Assembly: GCA_024399155.1 (NCBI GenBank)
Contig: JAKSHX010000001.1
Coordinates: forward strand, 1-33,115
Length of the DNA stretch: 33,115 nucleotides
Direction: 5' to 3'
DNA from: an archaeon
GTDB taxonomy: Archaea; Thermoplasmatota; Thermoplasmata; Methanomassiliicoccales; Methanomethylophilaceae
Position numbers and translations under genes: made by a program
Shown here: one piece after another, positions 22,243 through 29,689 of the stretch
Numbering within the stretch: position 1 is the stretch's first letter
Layout: each line of letters begins with the position of its first letter
The notes under the pieces: generated by a model
Told to the model about the DNA's origin: nothing
The model's input: the letters and a program-made list of their open reading frames with translations, nothing else
The model's database searches: none

Positions 22243-22830
22243 ATGAACGAGGCAAAGACTACAACAAATAGAAAGAAAAAGGCTCCTGCAAAGGAAGTTG
22301 CTAAGCCAAAGGAGATAATTGAAGAAGTTACTGTAGTAAAGGGCTCTTCTATTATTGTCCCTGAAATTGAATCTAATATCCCTAAGAACGTTGACACTAA
22401 TCAGTACATTACAGTTCGTAATGGACATCATGGTGTGCTTGTTTATACATCAAACAGAACTGGCGAAAACTATCGCTGGGACGATTATGGTGATGAACAG
22501 GAAATGCAGCTTAGAGAATTAAGAGATGCAAAGAACTCAAGCAAGAAGATGTTTCTTAACAACTGGTTTCTTTTTGACAAAGAAGATGACTGGGTAATTG
22601 ATTATCTTGGAGTTAGGAATTACTACAAGAACGCAATTGGTTATGGAGAGTTTGATGCAATTTTCCAGAAGTCTCCAGACGAACTCAAAGCTATGATTGC
22701 TGAGATGTCTGAAGGACAGAAGAATGCTGTATGCCATAGAGCAAAGCAGCTTATTTTTGATGGAGAAATCGATTCAAGAAAGTGTATTGCAGCTCTTGAG
22801 GAAGCTCTTAATGTTGAGTTATCTGACTAA
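22243..22830 (+). CDS. Conserved head-region protein, 195 aa
   Basis: SD GAAAGGA before ATG. The N-terminus is lysine-rich and flexible (KKKAPAKEVAKPKE). A compact domain follows (YITVRNGHHGVLVYTSNRTG, RWDDYGDEQEMQLRELRDAK, NNWFLFDKEDDWVIDYLG). The C-terminus is a helical segment (DELKAMIAEMSEGQKNAVCHRAKQL). I believe such proteins are conserved next to the capsid gene in clostridial phages, perhaps in head-tail joining, but no function is established. Confidence 0.68.
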   Translation: MNEAKTTTNRKKKAPAKEVAKPKEIIEEVTVVKGSSIIVPEIESNIPKNVDTNQYITVRNGHHGVLVYTSNRTGENYRWDDYGDEQEMQLRELRDAKNSSKKMFLNNWFLFDKEDDWVIDYLGVRNYYKNAIGYGEFDAIFQKSPDELKAMIAEMSEGQKNAVCHRAKQLIFDGEIDSRKCIAALEEALNVELSD

Positions 22831-22844
22831 TAAGGAGGTGCGTA

Positions 22845-23327
22845 ATGGTAATCCTTTACGATCAATTCACCGAGGCGTTCCTCTTTAAGATTAAAGAGTA
22901 TGATTTCTTGGATATGCCTGAAGAGGACAGGATAAATATCATCGATGGATTTATGATGAGAGCATTTACTGAATTTAACAAGATTCTTAAGAGACGTCAG
23001 TATAACTTTCCTGCTGTTAAAGATGATACGCTTAGACAGTTTGACTTCAGTAATGAAGAAGAATTTGTATTAGAACAGCTTGAAGAAGATATTGACGAAA
23101 TTGTAAACATCATATCTGATGGTATGGTTCTGCAATGGCTCAAGCCATTCCTTAATAATCAGGAACTTCTTGAGAATGCTCTTAATACTCGTGATTTTAC
23201 AACATACTCCCCTGCTGAATTATTAAAGCAAGTTAAGGGAGCTTATCAACACACTAGAAAAGAATACAATCAGTTTATCAGAGAGTTTTCTTATAATCAT
23301 ATGGATTTGGGGGAACTGCATTTATGA
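22845..23327 (+). CDS. Head-tail connector-like protein, 160 aa
   Basis: SD AAGGAGGTG directly upstream. All-helical acidic protein (LYDQFTEAFLFKIKEYDFLDMPEEDR; EDIDEIVNIISDGMVLQWLKPFL; YSPAELLKQVKGAY). Gene position after the capsid gene and helical content fit a head-completion or connector protein. Its stop overlaps the next gene by four bases. Confidence 0.65.
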   Translation: MVILYDQFTEAFLFKIKEYDFLDMPEEDRINIIDGFMMRAFTEFNKILKRRQYNFPAVKDDTLRQFDFSNEEEFVLEQLEEDIDEIVNIISDGMVLQWLKPFLNNQELLENALNTRDFTTYSPAELLKQVKGAYQHTRKEYNQFIREFSYNHMDLGELHL

Positions 23328-23665
23328 TAATCTTAAATATTTCTGATGGTGTAGAAGTTGATGCTGCACTTATAAAAAATTATTTCAGTGCGTTAGTAAA
23401 TTGTGTTTTTAAAATACTACCTATGAAAGAAAATAAAGAAGAGTCTCTTAATGCTTATATGAGAAGTCTTCAAATGGAAATGGTAGGATGCAAAGAACTT
23501 GTTGGTGCTATCAATAACGACTCTATGTATCTTTCACTTTTATCCATGTTGCAGTATCAAATCGATAATCCTAATTGCCCTGTAAATGATACTCGCCGAG
23601 AGGTGTTCAAAGCAATAGCTATATGTAATAAGCTTAAAGCTCGATATACTGAGGAGGCGAATTAA
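23324..23665 (+). CDS. Head-tail region protein, 113 aa
   Basis: Overlaps the previous gene by four bases (ATGA) and is followed after one base by the next start. Mostly helical (DAALIKNYFSALVNCVFKILPM; YMRSLQMEMVGCKELVGAI). No family recognised; expected to act in neck assembly because of its position. Confidence 0.6.
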   Translation: MIILNISDGVEVDAALIKNYFSALVNCVFKILPMKENKEESLNAYMRSLQMEMVGCKELVGAINNDSMYLSLLSMLQYQIDNPNCPVNDTRREVFKAIAICNKLKARYTEEAN

Positions 23666-23666
23666 T

Positions 23667-25492
23667 ATGGGTTTATGGGATGTATATGAAAGTCGTGCTA
23701 ATGCTCACGGCAGAACAAGAAGACAGGCAGAGTTAAGAAAAGAACAACACAGGCTTTTCAAACAAGACAAAGATACTCTCTCCTATCACGAAGCTATTGT
23801 AGATGGAGAGACGAGAAATGTTGTCATAATAAACTCTGATAACCTGAATGAAAAGAAAATGATCTCACTTCCGGGTGAAGATTTTGATTGCGGTACTCTG
23901 GTTGAGTGGATGGATAACCATTGGCTTATAACAGAGAAAGACGCTAATAATGAGGTATATACTAAAGTTAAATTACTTCAGTGCGATTATTTACTGAAGT
24001 GGGTTGACGACAATGATGTGATTCACGAACAGTGGTGTGTAGTAGAAGACGGAACGAAATTGAGTCATCAGTTTCCGCATAGCGAAAGCTGTGTGAAAAA
24101 ATACCTATTGAATTGCTGGAAATTCCTAAAGCGGTATGTACTACAACGTAGTCATGAAATATGGACAGGCGTGATAGTTACGAAAGTAAAAAGAAACATA
24201 CTGATGGTGCAGGGTTAAATCCTAAACACTGATGAATGGATAATCAGCAGCCAAGCCTCGAATAGAGGAAGGTTCAACGACCATCCCTTTATGGGAGTAG
24301 GACAACAAGCGATTGGTTGTTCGAAGTGGTAGGCGTCCTTTTTGAGACGATGATATGGTCTACTCTTTATAGAAATGTAAAGGACTAAATGTCGGAGGGA
24401 CTAGCGATCCTATTTGTACTAATTGAGAATTTAAGGAGTGTTTTATTGTGGGCAAAAAAGCTATTGATTTAACAGGAATGATTTTTGGAAGACTTAAAGT
24501 AGTTAAGAGAGACGCTAATGATTCACACGGGACAGCAAGATGGCTGTGTTTATGTGAGTGTGGAAATGAAAAGGTTATTAGAGGCGACAAACTAAGAACT
24601 GGAGAAATTATGTCTTGTGGCTGCTATCAGAATGAATGTAGAAAAAGTAACGATAGAAAAGCTAAAATAGCTAAGGCAAATACAAAGCATGGCTTAAGTA
24701 ATACAAGATTGTATTATGTTTATGATAATATGATTAAACGTTGTTACGATATTAATAATGTAAAATATAAAAATTACGGACAAAGGGGTGTTACTGTGTG
24801 TGATGAGTGGAAGCTTGATAGAGGATCTTTTTATGAATGGGCTATTAATTCTGGTTATCAAGATGGATTAACTATTGATAGAGTTGATGTTAATAAAGGA
24901 TACTCGCCTGATAATTGTAGGTGGGCAACTCCTAAGGTTCAGGCAAACAATAAAACAAACAATAATTATATAACATACAATAATGAAACAAGAACGGTTG
25001 CTGAATGGGCTGATATTACAAATATTCCATATGGCACATTATGGAGAAGAAAAAATAGTGGCTGGAGCGATTGTGATATTATTTCAAAGTAAATTAGTAC
25101 ATAATTCTAAAACTAAGGATCTTACTGGTGAGTACGAAGATCGAAACTTCGTAGTGTCACGAGGAGACTCACGTATTGCCATTACAATTGGCAGAAATGA
25201 ACATACTGCAAAGTTCGGAAGGAATCATCGTTTTATAGTTGACGATCCAGATTCAGAAATAAAAATGGCGTTCCTATTAACCAAACCATTAAAGATAGGA
25301 CATACATATAATAACAAAGGTATTTTTTCGTTTGTTCTTCAAGAAGTTGTTACAACAGATAATGATAATCTTGAGCTTGGAATTGCTGACTATTATAAGC
25401 ACTTTCCTAAACCTGATAATGTACCGGATTATGGCGGAAATCCAGGGATGTCTGGTGGTACTACAAGTACTGGAAAGAAGGTGTGGCTATAA
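23667..25492 (+). CDS. Head-tail connector/neck protein split by a group I intron, 255 aa
   Basis: Joining 23667-24060 and 25119-25492 gives 768 bases and a continuous 255-residue protein: ...QWCVVEDGTK-Y-LTGEYEDRNFVV.... The split codon for Tyr132 is T|AT. Without splicing the first exon would run into intron sequence. The protein is basic at its N-terminus (ANAHGRTRRQAELRKEQHR) and beta-rich afterwards (NVVIINSDNL; RIAITIGRNEHTAKF; KIGHTYNNKGIFSFVLQEV), ending in a glycine-rich tail. I take it as a neck or head-completion component by gene order; the exact role is unknown. Confidence 0.78.
24061..25118 (+). ncRNA. Group I intron 5, 1058 nt, with HNH gene
   Basis: 5' junction ...CGAAAT|TGAG; 3' junction ...ACTAAGG|ATCTTAC. 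P1: exon GAAAT (24056-24060) with guide GTTTC (24071-24075), U-G at the splice site. Core: ATTGCTGGAAATTCC, GGATAATCAGCAGCC, and P7 GACCAT (24279-24284) with ATGGTC (24355-24360). Relative to introns 1 and 2, P7 carries a compensatory T-A to C-G change, strong evidence for the helix. Same lineage as introns 1 and 2. Confidence 0.88.
24448..25092 (+). CDS. Intron-encoded HNH homing endonuclease, 214 aa
   Basis: GTG start with SD TAAGGAG nine bases upstream. One zinc-type module (DLTGMIFGRLKV...CLCECG...SCGC), then the HNH-type domain (NYGQRGVTVCDEW; LTIDRVDVNKGYSPDNCRW). The C-terminus is a DNA-binding repeat of the NUMOD type (YITYNNETRTVAEWADITNIPYGTLWRRK). It probably makes the intron mobile by cutting the uninterrupted connector gene. 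Related to the enzyme in intron 1, which has two zinc modules and no NUMOD-like tail. Confidence 0.85.
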   Translation: MGKKAIDLTGMIFGRLKVVKRDANDSHGTARWLCLCECGNEKVIRGDKLRTGEIMSCGCYQNECRKSNDRKAKIAKANTKHGLSNTRLYYVYDNMIKRCYDINNVKYKNYGQRGVTVCDEWKLDRGSFYEWAINSGYQDGLTIDRVDVNKGYSPDNCRWATPKVQANNKTNNNYITYNNETRTVAEWADITNIPYGTLWRRKNSGWSDCDIISK

Positions 25493-25986
25493 TGCAGTTA
25501 CGAGATTTATTTGATTATAAAAATCAATTAATGCAAGATATACTCACAAACGAGAAACTAGTTCAAATGATTGATAGAACTATCCCGTTTAGTGAAGCTA
25601 CATCATTAGCCTATAAAAATGTTTTCCCTTATGAATACATTCCTGACACAGCTAATCATGGGGTTACATATGTTTGTTATGACATAGATGTTCTTGAAGT
25701 TATCAATAAAACATTTCTTAATCCAATTATTCATGTTTGGGTTTTTACTCACAGAACAAATATGAGATTACCAGAGGGTGGATTGCTTATTGATGAGTTC
25801 TGTGCGGAATTGTGCGATACAATTAATGGTAGTAGAATGTACGGGATGGGTGAATTAGATCTTGTATCAGTTAGAAGATTTGCACCGATGACTGACTTTC
25901 AGGGTAAATGTATAACCTTTAAAGCAACAGAAGTTAATAGGTATCATACCCCACTTAAGCCTGTTCCTAATAATCGCAAGGAGTGA
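25492..25986 (+). CDS. Tail-completion/neck protein, 164 aa
   Basis: Starts at ATG 25492, overlapping the previous stop (TAATG). Sequence starts MQLRDLFDYKNQLMQDIL and has a mixed alpha/beta pattern (HGVTYVCYDIDVLEV; IIHVWVFTHRT; FCAELCDTINGS). Position between neck and tail-tube genes suggests a tail terminator or tail-completion protein; unverified. Confidence 0.62.
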   Translation: MQLRDLFDYKNQLMQDILTNEKLVQMIDRTIPFSEATSLAYKNVFPYEYIPDTANHGVTYVCYDIDVLEVINKTFLNPIIHVWVFTHRTNMRLPEGGLLIDEFCAELCDTINGSRMYGMGELDLVSVRRFAPMTDFQGKCITFKATEVNRYHTPLKPVPNNRKE

Positions 25987-25991
25987 TTTGG

Positions 25992-26708
25992 ATGCCAACC
26001 TTAAGTTTGTTATATAACAGAGAATATGCTGTTAATGACGATATTCATGTTGTTATCCCGACTGTAGGACAAATCTTAGAAGACGAGGATTCGTATTATG
26101 GAATGATTACCACATTTACTGCTATGCCAATTGATTTCATGGTTCAGTTAGATGAGTTAGGAATTGATTTTACAGAAATATCAGATTACGATTTGTTTTT
26201 AATTCTTTTTAATGGACTTAAAGGGCAAAAGACGAATCTTTTATTTAAAGATTTAGATATTGATAAATTTCAATTAACTCAGAATCAACAAACTGGCGAT
26301 TTGTTTTTAATAAATGCCGAAGACCATATAATGATTGATCGAAGGGTTTATGGACAAATATCTGCTGTGTTTAGAAAAGTACATCACATAGAACGTAACA
26401 GGCGTAAACCTGCTAATGATGATGCTAAAAAATATATGTTGCAAAGAGCTAAAGAAAAACAGCGAAGAAATAAAAATCGAAAAGTTGAATCTCAACTAGA
26501 ATCTCTTATTGTCGCAATGGTAAATGCGCCGGAGTTTAAATATGATTATGATGGTGCAAAGAATTTATCTATCTTTCAATTCAATGAAAGCGTTAGACAG
26601 ATAATAAAGAGAGTTGATTATAATAACCGAATGTTCGGAGTTTACTCTGGAACTATAAATGCAAAAGAAATGAGTCAGGATGATTTAACCTGGCTTACTC
26701 ACAAATAA
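25992..26708 (+). CDS. Tail-region protein, 239-aa class
   Basis: I choose ATG 25992, eight bases after SD AAGGAG; the GTG at 25983 lies inside the SD. The N-terminal half is acidic and helical (DDIHVVIPTVGQILEDEDSYY; MVQLDELGIDFTEISDYDLFLILFNGL). The middle has a strongly basic stretch (MLQRAKEKQRRNKNRKVES). The pattern and position resemble a tail assembly or chaperone-type protein, but no frameshift partner was found next to it. Function uncertain. Confidence 0.62.
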   Translation: MPTLSLLYNREYAVNDDIHVVIPTVGQILEDEDSYYGMITTFTAMPIDFMVQLDELGIDFTEISDYDLFLILFNGLKGQKTNLLFKDLDIDKFQLTQNQQTGDLFLINAEDHIMIDRRVYGQISAVFRKVHHIERNRRKPANDDAKKYMLQRAKEKQRRNKNRKVESQLESLIVAMVNAPEFKYDYDGAKNLSIFQFNESVRQIIKRVDYNNRMFGVYSGTINAKEMSQDDLTWLTHK

Positions 26709-26728
26709 TCTACAAGGAGGAATATACA

Positions 26729-27535
26729 ATGGTAAATGTTAACGATCTTACTATTACAAGTCTTGAAACAATAACAGCTTTTGATGTTGCTACTGGCGAC
26801 TATAAGTTCACACTTGATGAACTTCAGAATGCAACTATCGCTCAGGGTCAGGAAGTTACAGATATCACTGGTAAGGGTGGAAGAAAACTTTCATCTCTTA
26901 AGAAGAATAAAACAGTTACAATCAGTGGTTCAAACGGTCTTATTTCAGGTGGTCTTCTTGAAGTACAGACAGGTGGAGAATTTGAAAACAAGGTTACAGA
27001 AGTTCTTTGGACAGATTATCTTGTTGTAAATTCACAGGCTGCTTCAACATCATATAAGGCTATCGGTACAGCTGGTGCTGAAATCGAAGCTCTTACAGTT
27101 AAGAACGCAGACGGAACACTTAGCAATGATCTTGTTCAGGCAGAAGCTGCAGGCGAAGGAAAGTTCGCATATAATCCTGAAACAAAGGCTCTCTCATTCA
27201 ACACAGATATCGTTGATGGAACTGAAATTATTGTTTCATATAAGAGAAAGATTAAGGCTGACGTACTTACAAACATGTCAGATACATATTCTGGTAAGTG
27301 TACACTTTATATTGATGCTTTTGCTGAAGATAAATGTGCAAGAGTATATCGTGTTCAGTTCTTTATTCCAAAGGCTGACTTCTCAGGCGAATTCTCAATC
27401 GAGCTTGGCGACAATCAGGCTGTTCATTCATTTGAAACTCAGTCACTTGCTGGTGCATGTGGTTCAGGTAATGTATCAAGCCTTCTTTGGACATATACAG
27501 TATTCGGTGCTGAAGCTGCTGATGTTACTGCATAA
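26729..27535 (+). CDS. Major tail tube protein, 268 aa
   Basis: Strong SD (CAAGGAGGAATATAC) and capsid-like codon bias indicate an abundant protein. Beta-rich sequence with small-residue content (DLTITSLETITAFDVATGDYKF; LKKNKTVTISGSNGLISGG; SYKRKIKADVLTNMSDTYSGKCTLYIDA) matches tail tube subunits of siphoviruses, which polymerise around the tape measure. The position before the tape-measure gene supports this. Confidence 0.8.
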   Translation: MVNVNDLTITSLETITAFDVATGDYKFTLDELQNATIAQGQEVTDITGKGGRKLSSLKKNKTVTISGSNGLISGGLLEVQTGGEFENKVTEVLWTDYLVVNSQAASTSYKAIGTAGAEIEALTVKNADGTLSNDLVQAEAAGEGKFAYNPETKALSFNTDIVDGTEIIVSYKRKIKADVLTNMSDTYSGKCTLYIDAFAEDKCARVYRVQFFIPKADFSGEFSIELGDNQAVHSFETQSLAGACGSGNVSSLLWTYTVFGAEAADVTA

Positions 27536-27548
27536 TTGAGGTGATATC

Positions 27549-27839
27549 ATGGCTAAAGCAACAAAGATATGTAAAGTCTGTGGCGTTGAGTATGAGTATT
27601 GTCATACATTCAGACGTGATACCATATTCAGATGGCAGGATGTTGCTTGTTGTGTAGAACATGGTAATCAATATTTTGCAGCAATTGCAACATCTCGTGA
27701 AGAGGTTGCAGCTGTAAAAGATGAACCTGTTATGGAAGAAAATGAAATTCTTGAAGATAATAATTCAGAAGAGGATATTGTTCCTGTTGAACAGGTTGCT
27801 GAATTTACAGTGTTTAAAAATAAGAAATCACGTAAATGA
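27549..27839 (+). CDS. Zinc-finger tail-region protein, 96 aa
   Basis: SD GAGGTGATATC before ATG. Six possible zinc ligands near the N-terminus: C8, C11, C18, C34, C35 and H38 (KICKVCGVEYEYC; ACCVEHG). The second half is acidic and probably disordered, with a lysine-rich end. Unknown role; it lies between the tail tube gene and a terminator. Confidence 0.65.
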   Translation: MAKATKICKVCGVEYEYCHTFRRDTIFRWQDVACCVEHGNQYFAAIATSREEVAAVKDEPVMEENEILEDNNSEEDIVPVEQVAEFTVFKNKKSRK

Positions 27840-27847
27840 TATTTTTT

Positions 27848-27880
27848 ATAGCTGCATCGTTTTTGATGCAGCTATTTTTT
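27848..27880 (+). terminator. Rho-independent terminator after tail-tube genes
   Basis: ATAGCTGCATC (27848-27858) and GATGCAGCTAT (27865-27875) form a perfect 11-pair stem with a six-base loop, followed by a T-run (27875-27880); an A/T-rich flank makes it potentially bidirectional. The next gene starts 16 bases downstream. Confidence 0.92.
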
Positions 27881-27896
27881 CAAAGAGAGGAACACA

Positions 27897-28358
27897 ATGA
27901 AAAAGAATAAAACGCTCTCTCTTGTCATTGATAACGAAGTATTGCTACAATACAATCAATATTATTTTAGCATACATACTAAAGCAAAAAAAGAACCTAT
28001 TCCCCACCCTTATCATGAGTCAATTAATGTATGGATGATTATGCGAAGACCTATGATGAACTCGCTAAAACAAAAGTGGAAAGATTTTATCAAGTGGTTA
28101 GTTGAGATTCAAGGTTATTCTAACCTACGTATTGAGAAATGCGAAATAGAACAGACGGTATATTATCCGAACAACAGACGACATGATATTGACAATACTG
28201 TTCCTAAGTTTATATTAGACGGTCTTGTGGAAAGTGGAATGATTGTAGATGATGATCATTTACATATTACTAAATTAATATTATCTTGTGGAATTGATAC
28301 GATCAATCCCAGAACAGAAATAAAAATAAAAATTAACAATGAACGAAAGGATGATTAA
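27897..28358 (+). CDS. RusA-like Holliday-junction resolvase, 153 aa
   Basis: The C-terminal half carries the RusA family pattern: HDIDN (Asp97, Asp99, Asn100), a nearby Lys104, DGL (108-110) and a second acidic site DDD (118-120), ending in NPRTEIKI. In E. coli RusA the catalytic acids are Asp70, Asp72 and Asp91; spacing here (97, 99, 118) matches exactly. The family cuts four-way DNA junctions. It is oddly placed among tail genes, directly after a terminator, so read-through is needed for expression. SD AGAGAGG precedes ATG. Confidence 0.85.
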   Translation: MKKNKTLSLVIDNEVLLQYNQYYFSIHTKAKKEPIPHPYHESINVWMIMRRPMMNSLKQKWKDFIKWLVEIQGYSNLRIEKCEIEQTVYYPNNRRHDIDNTVPKFILDGLVESGMIVDDDHLHITKLILSCGIDTINPRTEIKIKINNERKDD

Positions 28359-28360
28359 TC

Positions 28361-28945
28361 ATGGCAAGAACAAAAAAGACAGAGACTAAAAATACAATTA
28401 ATGAGGTAATCAATAAGATTAAACCTGAGATGAAAGTTATTGAATGGAATGGTATCTCAATAACAGTAAAATCATTTTTAAATGTTGCAGAACTAACTAA
28501 ATTATCATATTCAGCAACTGATATTTGTTTTACTTCAGATGAAACATATTTACCAGAAGTATACGATTTTGCAATTGCAATAACAACAATTAATGTGTAT
28601 ACAGATTTAGTAGTACCTGAATCAGTAGAAGATCAGTATAAGTTAATAACTCAGACCGATCTTCTTGATAAGATTATTGAATGTATAGATATAAAACAAT
28701 ATGAGAAAATTATTAAAGCGATTGAAGAAAAAATCGATTATAGAATTGAGACAAATATTAACCTTATGAGAAAACAGGCTAAGGAAATATTTGAATCAGC
28801 CAATAGCCTTTATACACAAATTAAAGATGTATTCGCAGATATTAATCCTGAAGAATTTAAAGGAATGATTTCTGCATTTGCTAATGGCGGTGTTGATGAA
28901 ACAAAGATCTTAAAGGCTTATATGGATAATCAACCAAAAGAATAA
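28361..28945 (+). CDS. Tail assembly chaperone-like protein, 194 aa
   Basis: SD GAAAGGATG before ATG. Acidic, helical protein with a DLLDKIIECIDIKQYEKIIKAIEEKID helix pair and a long C-terminal helix. Position upstream of the tape measure is where tail chaperones lie. No slippery sequence leading into an overlapping frame was found, so the usual frameshift product is not supported. Confidence 0.6.
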   Translation: MARTKKTETKNTINEVINKIKPEMKVIEWNGISITVKSFLNVAELTKLSYSATDICFTSDETYLPEVYDFAIAITTINVYTDLVVPESVEDQYKLITQTDLLDKIIECIDIKQYEKIIKAIEEKIDYRIETNINLMRKQAKEIFESANSLYTQIKDVFADINPEEFKGMISAFANGGVDETKILKAYMDNQPKE

Positions 28946-28966
28946 ATAATAAGGTGGTGATATGGT

Positions 28967-29632
28967 GTGCGTATAAATATGAGTTCTATAATGGATAAAG
29001 TTAATGCTTATGCTGATTCTAAATCAGGAGCAGAAAAGAAAAGTAATTGTATAAATGAATATGTTCAAAACGGTGTTAGAACTACAAAATCTGGCGGCAC
29101 TATAATCACCTTAGACGAAATGGTTGAATTGGCTGATTTTTTAATTTTTAAGATTATTGTAAATACATCAGGTATAATTCCCGGTGATGTAAGGAATCTT
29201 ATTATCGAAGATTTGTGTGTTATGCAGTCCCCTATTTATATGGGTAAAAACGAAAACGGCATAGACATGTATGAACTTGGTATAGGGTTTAAAAATCCAG
29301 CCAGATTAAGAAGAGCGTCATTAAGTACCCGTCCTTATTACCAAGGGACGGATCCTTCTATAATGACAAGCTTTACTGGTAATGGAATTGATAATATCGT
29401 TTCCCTTTTTGATACTGGATATAGTACGGATGTTAGAAAGTTTGGTTATTGGAATCCTTATGAAACAGATACTATTGTACATACTGCTAATAGATTGAGC
29501 AGAGAACCATTAGGATTTATAGAGAGTTCTATTATCGAATTTAATAACAGTATTGGTAAGCGTTATGGATGTACAGCATATATCTCTGCTGATGATGATT
29601 ATTACTTCCGTATATTACCTAGCCCGTTTTAA
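28967..29632 (+). CDS. Tail-region protein, 221 aa
   Basis: GTG start with SD AAGGTGG nine bases upstream; an ATG at 28979 is an alternative that would drop four residues. Two features stand out: a SGGTIITLDEMVELADFLIFKI helical segment and a beta-rich end with TAYISADDDYYFRILPSPF. No family recognised; expected to belong to tail assembly. Its stop codon is part of the next terminator stem. Confidence 0.58.
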   Translation: MRINMSSIMDKVNAYADSKSGAEKKSNCINEYVQNGVRTTKSGGTIITLDEMVELADFLIFKIIVNTSGIIPGDVRNLIIEDLCVMQSPIYMGKNENGIDMYELGIGFKNPARLRRASLSTRPYYQGTDPSIMTSFTGNGIDNIVSLFDTGYSTDVRKFGYWNPYETDTIVHTANRLSREPLGFIESSIIEFNNSIGKRYGCTAYISADDDYYFRILPSPF

Positions 29633-29658
29633 GGGGTTGTGTTTTAACCCCTCTTTTT
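29632..29658 (+). terminator. Rho-independent terminator before the tape measure
   Basis: AGGGGTT (29632-29638), seven-base loop, AACCCCT (29646-29652), then C and five T (29653-29658). The stem begins in the stop codon of the 221-residue gene, and the tape-measure ATG is only 31 bases further, leaving no space for a promoter. Confidence 0.88.
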
Positions 29659-29689
29659 AATTATAGTTTATAAAGGATGGTGGTTGAAC

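Noticed and set aside
28361-29632. Programmed frameshift in tail chaperone genes
   Set aside because: No slippery heptamer with an overlapping downstream frame was seen at the end of 28361-28945; the next gene has its own SD and start.
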